From Lentisphaerae bacterium GWF2_57_35 (GTDB lineage: Bacteria > Verrucomicrobiota > Kiritimatiellia > CAIQIC01 > GWF2-57-35): a stretch of DNA of 64,000 bases. Positions 37,594 through 45,144 of the stretch are shown piece by piece. Below the pieces are notes generated by a model that searched no databases, was not told the origin of the DNA, and worked only from the letters and a program-made list of their open reading frames with translations. The position numbers and the translations under genes are program-made. The stretch is from NCBI GenBank assembly GCA_001804865.1, contig MHBK01000035.1:1-64000 (forward strand). The letters run 5' to 3'. How positions within the stretch are numbered: the first letter of the stretch is position 1; the number at the start of each line of letters is the position of its first letter.

Positions 37594-39966
37594 ATGAAGA
37601 GACGGATATCTGGTCTGATTGTTCTGTTGGTTGCGAGCTTTTTTGTCCTGGGCGCAACGCCGCCCGCTTCCTATACCCCCAATCAATTGCCGATCTTCCC
37701 AGTGCTGGTCGTGAGCCAGGATGCCGATCCGGGCTGCTTTCTGATCCAGGTCCAACAGAAACTTCAGGACATGAATCAGCGCGTGGAAACCGTAGGCGAT
37801 TTGAAAACCGGATTGGATCGCCTGGCAGCGCAAAAAACGTACGGCGCCTTGTTGCTGGACACCGACTTATTTGAGCCCGGCGAAGTCGATGCGCAGTTGC
37901 AGGAGGCGCTGGCCCTAATCCGCGCAGCGAACGATCCCCTGCCCATCTTCCTCGTCTCCGGAAACACGGGGTTTTTGGAGTTGTCGAGCAAGACGCTGGC
38001 TCAAGCCGCCGGATGCATCCGCAAGAACGAAGATACTCCTGTATTCATTGCCGGCGCCGTTCGCGCGGCGCTCGAGGACTATCGCGATCGAAGCCTGCCG
38101 CCATTTTTCCGGGCGTTGACGCTCTACGTCGATTCCTGCCGTTACGCCTGGTCCACACCGGGCCATGCCGGCGGACTGGGCTTCCTGGCCTCGACGCCGG
38201 GCGCCGCCTTCCATGAGTTCTTTGGCGAAAATATCTTTCGCGCGGATTTGTCGAGCAGCATGCCGGAATTGGGTTCAATCCTCGAACATCAGGGCCCGGC
38301 CGGCGATGCGGAACGTGAGGCCGCGCGGATTTTCGGAGCCGACTACACCTTCTTCGTGCTGAACGGCACGAGCACGGCCAACAAAATGGTCTGGCATTCG
38401 TTGGTGGCGCCCGGCGACATCGTCCTGGTGGACCGCAACTGCCATAAATCCATCATGCACGCCATCGTCATGATCGGCGCCATCCCGGCCTATCTGACGC
38501 CGACGCGCAATGCCTACGGCATCATCGGCACGATACCGCTAAACAGCTTCACGCCCTCGGAAATCGCCGCCGCCATCAACCGCTCCGCGCGAGCCAAGGC
38601 CGCTCAGGGCGGACGGAAGCCTCGCGTGGTGGTCATTACCAACTCCACTTACGACGGCCTTTGCTACTCTGTGGTAGGCATCAAGGATCTGGTATCGGCC
38701 GGCGTGGATAACCTTCACTTTGACGAAGCCTGGTATGGCTATGCCCGCTTCCATCCATTGTATGCAGGGCGCTTCGGCATGTCGACCGAAGGGGAGTCGG
38801 CCCGTCACCCGCCCACCTTTGCCACTCAATCCTCGCACAAGCTCCTGGCCGCTTTTTCCCAAGGGTCCATGATCCACATCCGCAACGGCGGGCAAGCAAA
38901 GGTCGATCCCGAGCGCTTCAACGAAGCCTTCCTGATGCACGAGAGCACCTCGCCGTTCTATCCCATGTTCGCCTCGCTCGATGTCACGGCCCGCATGATG
39001 GCCGGCGAATCCGGACGACGCATCATGGACCAGCTTCTCGGCCAGGCCATTGCCTTCCGCCAGAAAATGGCCGCCATCGCCGACGAGACGCCCAAGAACG
39101 ACTGGTGGTTTCGCCTTTGGCAACCCGAGCAGGTCGGGCCGACTCCCTTTGCCCAGGCCGACGCCAAGCTCCTAATGACCGATCCGGAAAGCTGGGTGCT
39201 GAAGGATGGCGACCGCTGGCACGGTTTCTCGCAGTACGGCCGCAACAAGACCATGCTCGATCCGATTAAAGTGACCCTGTTAACGCCGGGCATCGACGCG
39301 CAGGGCGTCATGACGGACGACGGCATCCCCGCCGGCATCGTCTCCGAATTTCTGCGCGAGAACTCCGTGATTCCCGAAAAGACCGGCCATTACAACATTC
39401 TATTCCTGTTTGCGCCCGGCGTCACCGAAGGCAAAGCCGGCGTGTTGCTCACGAAATTACTCGAATTCAAACGTCTCCACGACAGCAACGCGCCCCTACG
39501 GGACGTACTGCCGGAGCTGGTCGCGCAGAATCCTGGAAAATATGACGAGGTCGGCCTGCGCGACCTGTGCCGCGACATGCACGGCTATCTTCGGAAAAAC
39601 AAGCTGACGGATGTAATGATGAAGGTCTATCAGGACATTCCGGCTCAAGTCCTGACGCCGACGGAAGCCTATGCCTCCTTGGTTCATGGCCAGGTCGAAT
39701 ACGTGGCCGTGCGCGACCTGCCCGGCCGCATTCCCGCCGTCATGGTCGTCCCCTATCCTCCCGGCATCCCCGTCATCATGCCCGGCGAACAATTCGGCGC
39801 CGCCGACAGCCCCATGCTCGAATACCTGAGACTCTGCGAAGAATTCGACAACCGCTTCCCCGGCTTCGAAACGGAAATCCACGGCGTCGATCTGGCGAAA
39901 GAAAACGGACGAAGAATCTACCGCATCGATTGCGTTCGCGCGCCGGTCGCCGCTTCGGCCCATTGA
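37594..39966 (+). CDS. Orn/Lys/Arg-type PLP decarboxylase with an N-terminal signal peptide
   Basis: The protein has 790 residues. It has the three-part fold of the large inducible-type decarboxylases: a receiver-like wing domain (about 35-150, 'FPVLVVSQDADPG'), the PLP domain with 'STPGHAGGLGFL', 'FVLNGTSTANKMV', 'DEAWYGYARFHPLY' and the Schiff-base Lys in 'TQSSHKLLAAFSQ' (about 415), and a C-terminal domain. Unusually, about 30 residues precede the wing: MKRRISGLIVLLVASFFVLG followed by ATPPAS, a good signal peptide or anchor. AGGAGA before ATG 37594 supports this start, and the next ATG would cut the wing. The substrate (arginine, lysine or ornithine) cannot be told by eye. If arginine, the product agmatine would feed the aguA/aguB operon at 56246. 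Confidence 0.9.
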   Translation: MKRRISGLIVLLVASFFVLGATPPASYTPNQLPIFPVLVVSQDADPGCFLIQVQQKLQDMNQRVETVGDLKTGLDRLAAQKTYGALLLDTDLFEPGEVDAQLQEALALIRAANDPLPIFLVSGNTGFLELSSKTLAQAAGCIRKNEDTPVFIAGAVRAALEDYRDRSLPPFFRALTLYVDSCRYAWSTPGHAGGLGFLASTPGAAFHEFFGENIFRADLSSSMPELGSILEHQGPAGDAEREAARIFGADYTFFVLNGTSTANKMVWHSLVAPGDIVLVDRNCHKSIMHAIVMIGAIPAYLTPTRNAYGIIGTIPLNSFTPSEIAAAINRSARAKAAQGGRKPRVVVITNSTYDGLCYSVVGIKDLVSAGVDNLHFDEAWYGYARFHPLYAGRFGMSTEGESARHPPTFATQSSHKLLAAFSQGSMIHIRNGGQAKVDPERFNEAFLMHESTSPFYPMFASLDVTARMMAGESGRRIMDQLLGQAIAFRQKMAAIADETPKNDWWFRLWQPEQVGPTPFAQADAKLLMTDPESWVLKDGDRWHGFSQYGRNKTMLDPIKVTLLTPGIDAQGVMTDDGIPAGIVSEFLRENSVIPEKTGHYNILFLFAPGVTEGKAGVLLTKLLEFKRLHDSNAPLRDVLPELVAQNPGKYDEVGLRDLCRDMHGYLRKNKLTDVMMKVYQDIPAQVLTPTEAYASLVHGQVEYVAVRDLPGRIPAVMVVPYPPGIPVIMPGEQFGAADSPMLEYLRLCEEFDNRFPGFETEIHGVDLAKENGRRIYRIDCVRAPVAASAH

Positions 39967-40020
39967 TCGGATCAAGCGGGCCCCGGACTCCCCCTGGACT
40001 GAAATAGCCCGTCTAAGGAC

Positions 40021-40040
40021 CGCGGCCATTCCTGGCCGCG
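40021..40040. terminator. Perfect 8-bp-stem hairpin after the decarboxylase
   Basis: CGCGGCCA-ttcc-TGGCCGCG lies 54 bp after the decarboxylase stop. No T-run follows, so intrinsic termination is uncertain. It shares the design (8-bp stem, short loop) with hairpins at 37453-37472 and near 43393 and 60468. Confidence 0.4.
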
Positions 40041-40081
40041 ACGGCTCCCATGAAGAGCCTCGCGTTAACGCAGCTCATATC

Positions 40082-40158
40082 CTCATAATCTTAATCATAA
40101 TCGTAATCTTAATCTCTCAAGAAAAGATTAGGATTAAGATTAAGATTACGATTATGAG
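40082..40158. repeat. Hexamer array folded as a 34-bp-arm hairpin
   Basis: Arms 40082-40115 and 40125-40158 are reverse complements except at four positions, around a 9-nt loop. The mismatches fall exactly every 6 bp, at the variable first base of the repeating unit NTAATC. Each arm is therefore a run of TAATC-type hexamers. This lies in the 412-bp gap upstream of padR and is the most AT-rich stretch nearby. Confidence 0.9.
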
Positions 40159-40260
40159 TAGGAATTAAAGCGGCATCCTACCGAAATAGGCTCTGATCAA
40201 ATGCGCTGTTCGATGCGTCATGAGTCTTCATTACAATGGCGGGTCTCGGTCCGGCCGCTC

Positions 40261-40290
40261 TTGACAATCCAACGGCTATAGCTGTACTAT
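40261..40290 (+). promoter_or_regulatory. Promoter of the padR-uvrA operon
   Basis: TTGACA (40261-40266) and TACTAT (40285-40290) are separated by 18 bp, a near-consensus sigma-70-type promoter. The transcript would start near 40297, about 80 nt before the padR start codon. Confidence 0.65.
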
Positions 40291-40314
40291 GCCTATATTG
40301 TACTGATACTATAT
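40283..40314 (+). promoter_or_regulatory. Tandem 16-bp repeat overlapping the padR promoter
   Basis: TGTACTATGCCTATAT (40283-40298) is followed directly by TGTACTGATACTATAT (40299-40314). The shared frame is TGTACT-N5-TATAT. It covers the -10 box and the start site, which is where a PadR autorepressor usually binds. I infer it is the operator. Confidence 0.5.
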
Positions 40315-40378
40315 AACAGCGAGCGTACGCCCGGATGCAAGTTGTTCCGACGCTCCATTCAACCGAAGGAGACCTCTC

Positions 40379-40936
40379 ATGAAAAAGAAGCAAAACTCGT
40401 TATCCGATGCGGACACCGCCCTGCTGGCCCTGCTATGCGAAGGCCCGATGCATCCCTGGCAGCTCGAAAAGAACGTCAAGGATCGCGACATGCGATTTTG
40501 GACCGGACTTTCGCAATCGACCATATACAAGCAACTGCGCGCATTGGAGCGAGTGGGCCACATTGCCTGTAGCGAGGAAATCCAAAGCGGACGCCTGCGC
40601 AAGGTCTACACGGTAACCCGCAAAGGCCGGGAGGCTTTGAAAAAGAATCTGCGGCTGTTTCTCTCCGAGCCGGAACACTTGAAGTATCGCATCGACCTGG
40701 GCACTTACAACGTCGATCTTCTCCCGCCCAAACAGGCGCTGGATGCCCTGACCTCCTACCGGCAGAAGCTGGAGGAGCAGATCAAGGGCTACGGCGAGCT
40801 GGAGAAATTCCTCGATTCTTGCGGATGCCCCGCGCATCGAAAGGCCGTGGCCCGCCGCCCGATTCATCTGTTCAAAGGAGAAATCGAATGGGTCGACGAA
40901 TATCTTGCCTATCTGAAAGGAGCGGCCCGTGCGTAG
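40379..40936 (+). CDS. PadR-family transcriptional regulator
   Basis: The protein has 185 residues: an N-terminal winged helix ('ALLALLCEGPMHPWQLEKNVKDRDMRFWTGLSQSTIYKQLRALERVGHI', then 'VYTVTRKGREALKKNL') and a C-terminal helical dimerisation part (Vir_act_alpha_C type). PadR proteins repress detoxification or efflux genes and release on ligand binding. AGGAGA precedes ATG 40379. The gene overlaps the following UvrA-like gene by 8 bp, so the regulator very likely controls it and itself. The promoter carries a tandem repeat at 40283-40314. Confidence 0.92.
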   Translation: MKKKQNSLSDADTALLALLCEGPMHPWQLEKNVKDRDMRFWTGLSQSTIYKQLRALERVGHIACSEEIQSGRLRKVYTVTRKGREALKKNLRLFLSEPEHLKYRIDLGTYNVDLLPPKQALDALTSYRQKLEEQIKGYGELEKFLDSCGCPAHRKAVARRPIHLFKGEIEWVDEYLAYLKGAARA

Positions 40937-43214
40937 CCATATTCGCATCGAAAATGCCCGCGTCCATAATTTGAAGGGCGTTACGTTGGATATCCCCCGC
41001 GACCAGTTGGTGGTCTTTACCGGCGTTTCGGGGTCGGGAAAATCGTCGTTGGTTTTCGATACCATCCATACGGAGGCCCAGCGCCAACTCATTGAAACCT
41101 TCAGCTCGTTTGCCCGCCGGCGGCTCCCCAAGCTTTCGCGGCCCGAGGTCGATGCCATCCATAACCTTTCGACATCGATCGTCATCGACCAAAAGCGCAT
41201 GGGCCGCACCTTACGGTCGACCGTCGGCACCGCCACCGAGGTCTACACGTATCTGCGCATGCTCTTCTCCCGTTGCGGCAGCGAGCCGCTCTCCCTGGCG
41301 TCGTACCACTTTTCCTTCAATCATCCGGAAGGCATGTGCGCCGACTGCAAGGGACTGGGCAAACGCATCGTGGTCGATACGGATCGGCTTCTCGACAAAC
41401 GCTTGTCCTTGCGGGCCGGGGCCATCACCCATCCCGAGTATAAAGTCGGAGGCTGGGCCTGGCGCGAACTGACGGCGATCGATCTCTTCTATGTGGACAA
41501 GCCCGTCGGCGAGTTCACCGCCGAGGAATTGGCGCGGTTGCTGTTTGCCGAGAGCATTCCCATCGTCAAGCCGCATGGCGCCGGCACGTATTCGAAGACT
41601 TGGGAAGGCGTGGCGCATCGGCTGGAACGGACTTACGTCAACAAAGCCGAGGACGAACTGCCGGAAGAGAAACGCAATGTTTATCAGAAATACTTCACAT
41701 ACGGCGATTGCACGGCCTGCAACGGGCTGCGTCTCAACCCTCGCGCCCTGGCGGTACGGGTGGCCGGCTGCGGTATTGGAGAGGCGGTGCAATGGGAGCT
41801 GCACGAGTTGGACGCCTGGCTCGCCTCGCTGACGGACCCGGTGGCCGTTCCGCTTGTACGAAAAATGCGCAGCATTCTCTCGCATCTGATCGAGATCGGC
41901 GTGAGCTACCTTTCCCTTCATCGTTCCGTGTCCACCCTTTCCGGGGGCGAAAGCCAGCGCGTGAAAATGGCCCGCCAGCTCGATTGCGATCTGATGGGCC
42001 TGCTCTACGTGCTCGACGAACCCTCCATCGGACTTCATGCCCGCGATACCGACCGGCTCATCGCCATGTTGCGCCGGTTGCGCGACCAGGGCAATTCCGT
42101 GCTGGTGGTCGAACACGACGCGTCCGTCATCGCGGCGGCAGATCACATCGTCGAGATCGGGCCGGGCGCCGGAAGAAACGGCGGGCATGTTCGGTTCAAT
42201 GGTCCGTGCAAAGAATTCCTCGCGTCCGATAGCCGCACCGCCCGCCTCATGGCCGGCGGACAGGATGACGCGGCCAGAAAGCGGCGCGCCTGGACACAGG
42301 CCTGGCCCATCCGCAATGCCCGCGCGCATAACTTACAGGGTGTTGACGTCGACATTCCGCAAAACGTACTGGTCTGCGTTACCGGCGTGGCCGGCAGCGG
42401 CAAGAGCAGCTTGATTCACGACGTATTCGTGGGACAGCACCCCGAAGCCGTGGTCGTCGATCAGAGCGCCATCGGCCGCAGCAGCCGGTCCAACCCGGCG
42501 ACCTTCCTGGGCGTCTTCGACGAAATCCGCCGGATTTTCGCGCGCGGCACGGGCCGCGAAGCCGCCCTGTTCAGCTTCAATTCGGCGGGCGCGTGTCCTA
42601 CCTGCAAGGGCGCCGGCTATGTTGCCGTGGAAATGAACTTCCTCGACGACGTGCAAATGGAATGCGCCGACTGTCATGGACGCCGCTATACCGACGAGGT
42701 GCTCGATTTGTTGTGGGAAGGACGCAACATCCATCAAGTGCTCTCCATGACCGCGAGGGAGGCTCTGGACCTCTTCCCGCACAAAAAAGTACGCGCCGCC
42801 CTCGAGCTGCTCTGCGACGTCGGCTTGGACTACCTGGAACTGGGCCAACCGCTCTCCACGCTATCCGGAGGCGAATGCCAGCGCCTCAAACTGGCCGACG
42901 AACTCGGAAAATCCGGGAATCTCTACGTGCTCGACGAGCCGACCACCGGCCTGCATTTTGCGGACATCGCGCGCCTGATGTCCATCCTGGAGCGACTGGT
43001 CGATCATGGAAACTCCGTGGTGGTCATCGAACACAACCTCGAAGTCATCGCCCAGGCCGATTGGATCGTCGACCTCGGCCCCGACGGCGGCAGCCAGGGC
43101 GGCCGGCTGATGGCCTGCGGCACGCCGGAGACCGTGGCGCAAAACGAGTCCAGCTATACCGCTCGGTATCTGCGAACACTCCTGGGCAATGAGCCAAACC
43201 ACAGCCGGGCCTGA
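40929..43214 (+). CDS. Short UvrA paralogue (ABC excinuclease-like, drug-tolerance type)
   Basis: The protein has 761 residues against about 940 for UvrA. It has both ATPase halves: Walker A 'GVSGSGKSS' and 'GVAGSGKSS', signatures '[15 protein letters not shown]' and '[15 protein letters not shown]', Walker B '[11 protein letters not shown]' and '[11 protein letters not shown]'. It also has CxxC zinc modules (CADC, CTAC, CPTC...CADC). The shortening is in the region that carries the UvrB-binding and DNA-damage insertion domains in true UvrA. Similar short paralogues (UvrA2/DrrC-like) are linked to resistance to DNA-binding drugs. Coupling to padR fits an inducible response to a DNA-binding toxin. 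Confidence 0.9.
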   Translation: MRSHIRIENARVHNLKGVTLDIPRDQLVVFTGVSGSGKSSLVFDTIHTEAQRQLIETFSSFARRRLPKLSRPEVDAIHNLSTSIVIDQKRMGRTLRSTVGTATEVYTYLRMLFSRCGSEPLSLASYHFSFNHPEGMCADCKGLGKRIVVDTDRLLDKRLSLRAGAITHPEYKVGGWAWRELTAIDLFYVDKPVGEFTAEELARLLFAESIPIVKPHGAGTYSKTWEGVAHRLERTYVNKAEDELPEEKRNVYQKYFTYGDCTACNGLRLNPRALAVRVAGCGIGEAVQWELHELDAWLASLTDPVAVPLVRKMRSILSHLIEIGVSYLSLHRSVSTLSGGESQRVKMARQLDCDLMGLLYVLDEPSIGLHARDTDRLIAMLRRLRDQGNSVLVVEHDASVIAAADHIVEIGPGAGRNGGHVRFNGPCKEFLASDSRTARLMAGGQDDAARKRRAWTQAWPIRNARAHNLQGVDVDIPQNVLVCVTGVAGSGKSSLIHDVFVGQHPEAVVVDQSAIGRSSRSNPATFLGVFDEIRRIFARGTGREAALFSFNSAGACPTCKGAGYVAVEMNFLDDVQMECADCHGRRYTDEVLDLLWEGRNIHQVLSMTAREALDLFPHKKVRAALELLCDVGLDYLELGQPLSTLSGGECQRLKLADELGKSGNLYVLDEPTTGLHFADIARLMSILERLVDHGNSVVVIEHNLEVIAQADWIVDLGPDGGSQGGRLMACGTPETVAQNESSYTARYLRTLLGNEPNHSRA

Positions 43215-43276
43215 GCTTTTACGTCTGGCGCAGAGTGAACCCCGAGTAAAGAATTCGGTCATTTCAGCCCTCATGG

Positions 43277-43310
43277 CCCTGTCCCACACTTTGCAAAGTG
43301 TGAGACAGGG
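43277..43310. repeat. 34-bp near-perfect palindrome after the UvrA paralogue
   Basis: Arms of 17 bp meet with no loop (centre TTTGCAAA), with one mismatched pair. It lies 62 bp after the uvrA-like stop. There is no T-tract, so it may be a bidirectional terminator, an operator or a recombination site. Confidence 0.8.
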
Positions 43311-43347
43311 GTTCCTGAGCGAAAGTCCGGTTTGACAGAAGAACATA

Positions 43348-43441
43348 GCGCTCAGCGGAGTGCGCGTCCTACCCACGGCAAAAATGTTAGGGACGGCGCT
43401 CCGTCGCCGTCCGCTGTTGAAGCCATATCAGGATGCACCCG
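43348..43441. mobile_element. Right part of the 139-bp element, copy lacking its left end
   Basis: This stretch matches the inner and right part of the complete copy at 60378-60516 (from GCGCTCAGCGGAGTG through the GGACGGCG-ctccgt-CGCCGTCC hairpin to the terminal GGATGCACCCG), with scattered differences. No left inverted repeat or target duplication is visible, so it is a decayed or truncated copy. With the palindrome at 43277 it explains most of the 314-bp gap 43215-43528. Confidence 0.8.
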
Positions 43442-43528
43442 CCCGGCCGGAGACAAAAGCAATTGCGTTGACGCATAGGCGCGCCTGCCTCACAATTCAG
43501 TGAAAGAAACAAGCTTCATGAACTGGCC

Positions 43529-43876
43529 ATGAGAATACTCCGCGTCATCTTTTTGTTCACGGCCCTCGCCCTCTCCGGCTGCGAGAACGACTGCTCAACT
43601 CCTGAGCGCAGAGGCCTCCATGAGGTCAAAGTACTTAACGAGACAACGGGTACGGTTAGCGTCACCTATGCCTGCAGTGCAGGGGTACTGCTCCCTCTTC
43701 ACGATACCACGGAGCTCCGCCCCGGAGAGAGCGACACCCTTGGGATTTACTTCGACTGCTCGGGAACAACGACGATGACAGCAAAGCGCGGCGAAGCGAC
43801 CCATGAGTACCATTTCGCCGCGGGAGAAATGCCCGTGATCCCTCGCATACACATAACGGAAGCCGACTTTAACTGA
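43529..43876 (+). CDS. Small lipoprotein of unknown function
   Basis: The protein has 115 residues. The N-terminus is a type II signal peptide with lipobox: MRILRVIFLFTALALSGC, so cysteine 18 would be lipidated. The mature part has few features: paired cysteines and a predicted beta-rich stretch ('EVKVLNETTGTVSVTYACSAG'), suggesting a small immunoglobulin-like fold. I do not recognise a family. No strong ribosome site precedes ATG 43529, though the lipobox argues that the frame is real. Confidence 0.7.
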   Translation: MRILRVIFLFTALALSGCENDCSTPERRGLHEVKVLNETTGTVSVTYACSAGVLLPLHDTTELRPGESDTLGIYFDCSGTTTMTAKRGEATHEYHFAAGEMPVIPRIHITEADFN

Positions 43877-43908
43877 AACTGAATCGTAACCAAAAGAGAA
43901 GAAATCAA

Positions 43909-44379
43909 ATGAAGAAAAAACTAGCCATGATCCTGGAGTGGATACGGCCTGCCGGCATCGTGCTGGTGTATTTTCTGGCGGAGTATCTGGGCACGGATGC
44001 CATATCGAAATTTCATATTCTGGGTCCCATGACGGTCATGGTCATGTCGGGGAGCGTTGCATTGGAATCGCTGATCCTGGGAGAAGCGGCGTCCGAAAAA
44101 ATCGGATATCGGCCAAATCGCGCGTATCAAGTGCAATCCGGCCTGAACAATCTGGCGACGGCGCTAACGGCCTTGCTGGTTTTTGTGCTGGATTGGGGGC
44201 GCTATGCCGACGCCGCCGTTACATCCTCCATGCTGTTGTTCTTCGTTCTTTCGGCGGCGAACCATCTCGCGACAGGAATTCGGGATCATAATTTTAAACC
44301 GGTGAATCTGATGCGGCCCCTGATGACTTTGCTCTTGCTGGGCCTTCTGCTCCCGCCGATGCTCCAAGCGCTTCAGTGA
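43909..44379 (+). CDS. Small integral membrane protein, unknown function
   Basis: The protein has 156 residues with four hydrophobic segments (about 10-28, 38-60, 80-100 and 105-155, the last possibly two). Between them are short polar loops: 'EAASEKIGYRPNRAYQVQSGLNNLATALTAL' and 'ANHLATGIRDHNFKPVNLMRP'. The pattern suggests a conserved inner-membrane family of unknown role. It follows the lipoprotein gene by 32 bp and may be cotranscribed with it. I cannot assign a function. Confidence 0.75.
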   Translation: MKKKLAMILEWIRPAGIVLVYFLAEYLGTDAISKFHILGPMTVMVMSGSVALESLILGEAASEKIGYRPNRAYQVQSGLNNLATALTALLVFVLDWGRYADAAVTSSMLLFFVLSAANHLATGIRDHNFKPVNLMRPLMTLLLLGLLLPPMLQALQ

Positions 44380-44498
44380 CGATTCAACAGTCCAAATAAA
44401 AACCGTGTATAAACGATAGATCACAGGGCCCTTCTTCTTCGTGAAGCTGTCGGCCAATGCTTATCCGGTCGTTTTTCCTTAGCTCTATTGCAATCCGA

Positions 44499-44521
44499 TA
44501 TTGCACACCTATAGTGCATAT
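44499..44521. promoter_or_regulatory. Inverted repeat upstream of the YD-repeat genes
   Basis: TGCAC-acctata-GTGCA (44502-44518) is a symmetric site with AT-rich flanks, 28 bp before the start codon at 44546. It may be an operator for the 44546-51288 gene pair. The binding protein is unknown. Confidence 0.35.
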
Positions 44522-44545
44522 TGGTCGTTTGCAGAGGAGGGCGCC

Positions 44546-45121
44546 ATGAAAATGGATATAGGGCTCCAAATCATCGTGGTATGGGTGTGTTTCCTTTCAC
44601 TTCTGCCGGTTGCCTACAGCGGCACGATTTCCTACTCGTACGATGCGCGCCATCGGCTGGTGCGCTTCGAAACGGATGCCGGATCGCGGATTTGCTACCG
44701 CTACGACGCGGCCGGCAATCTGCGGCATCTTCAAAGCTTCCGCGACGCGGATCGAGATGGGCTTCCCGACGAATGGGAAATGTGGTTTTGGTCCGGTCTG
44801 TCGCAGGCTTCCGCCACGACGGACGCCGATCACGACGGGTTGAGCGATCTGGCGGAGTGGTGTTGTGGAACCGATCCAATGCACCCAGGCTCTTGCCTTC
44901 GAGCGTTGCTGTGCCGCCGTTCGGACACCGAAGGCTTCTCGATGACCTGGGCCAGCGAAACCAATCGGATGTACGCGGTCGATCGATTCCTGGAGTTTCC
45001 CGTTTCCGACAGCTTTCAAACGTTGATCGATCATCTGCCCGCAACCCCGCCGGTGAACGAGTTTACGGACAGCTACACCACCAATAAGTGCTTCTATCGA
45101 ATCCGCGTAGAGACCGAGTGA
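44546..45121 (+). CDS. Small secreted protein with YD repeats and a calcium-type motif
   Basis: The protein has 191 residues. ATG 44546 with GAGGAGGG upstream gives a signal peptide (IGLQIIVVWVCFLSLLP, cut near AYSG). The mature part begins with two YD/RHS-type repeats ('ISYSYDARHRLVRFETDAGS', 'CYRYDAAGNL'), then thrombospondin-3/EF-hand-like lines ('DADRDGLPDEWE', 'DADHDGLSDLAEW'), and ends 'CFYRIRVETE' like many PVC secreted proteins. It looks like a miniature companion of the RHS giant that starts 23 bp downstream. The two probably form an operon. Confidence 0.8.
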   Translation: MKMDIGLQIIVVWVCFLSLLPVAYSGTISYSYDARHRLVRFETDAGSRICYRYDAAGNLRHLQSFRDADRDGLPDEWEMWFWSGLSQASATTDADHDGLSDLAEWCCGTDPMHPGSCLRALLCRRSDTEGFSMTWASETNRMYAVDRFLEFPVSDSFQTLIDHLPATPPVNEFTDSYTTNKCFYRIRVETE

Positions 45122-45144
45122 TTCGACTCGGAAGGAGGTTTGTC

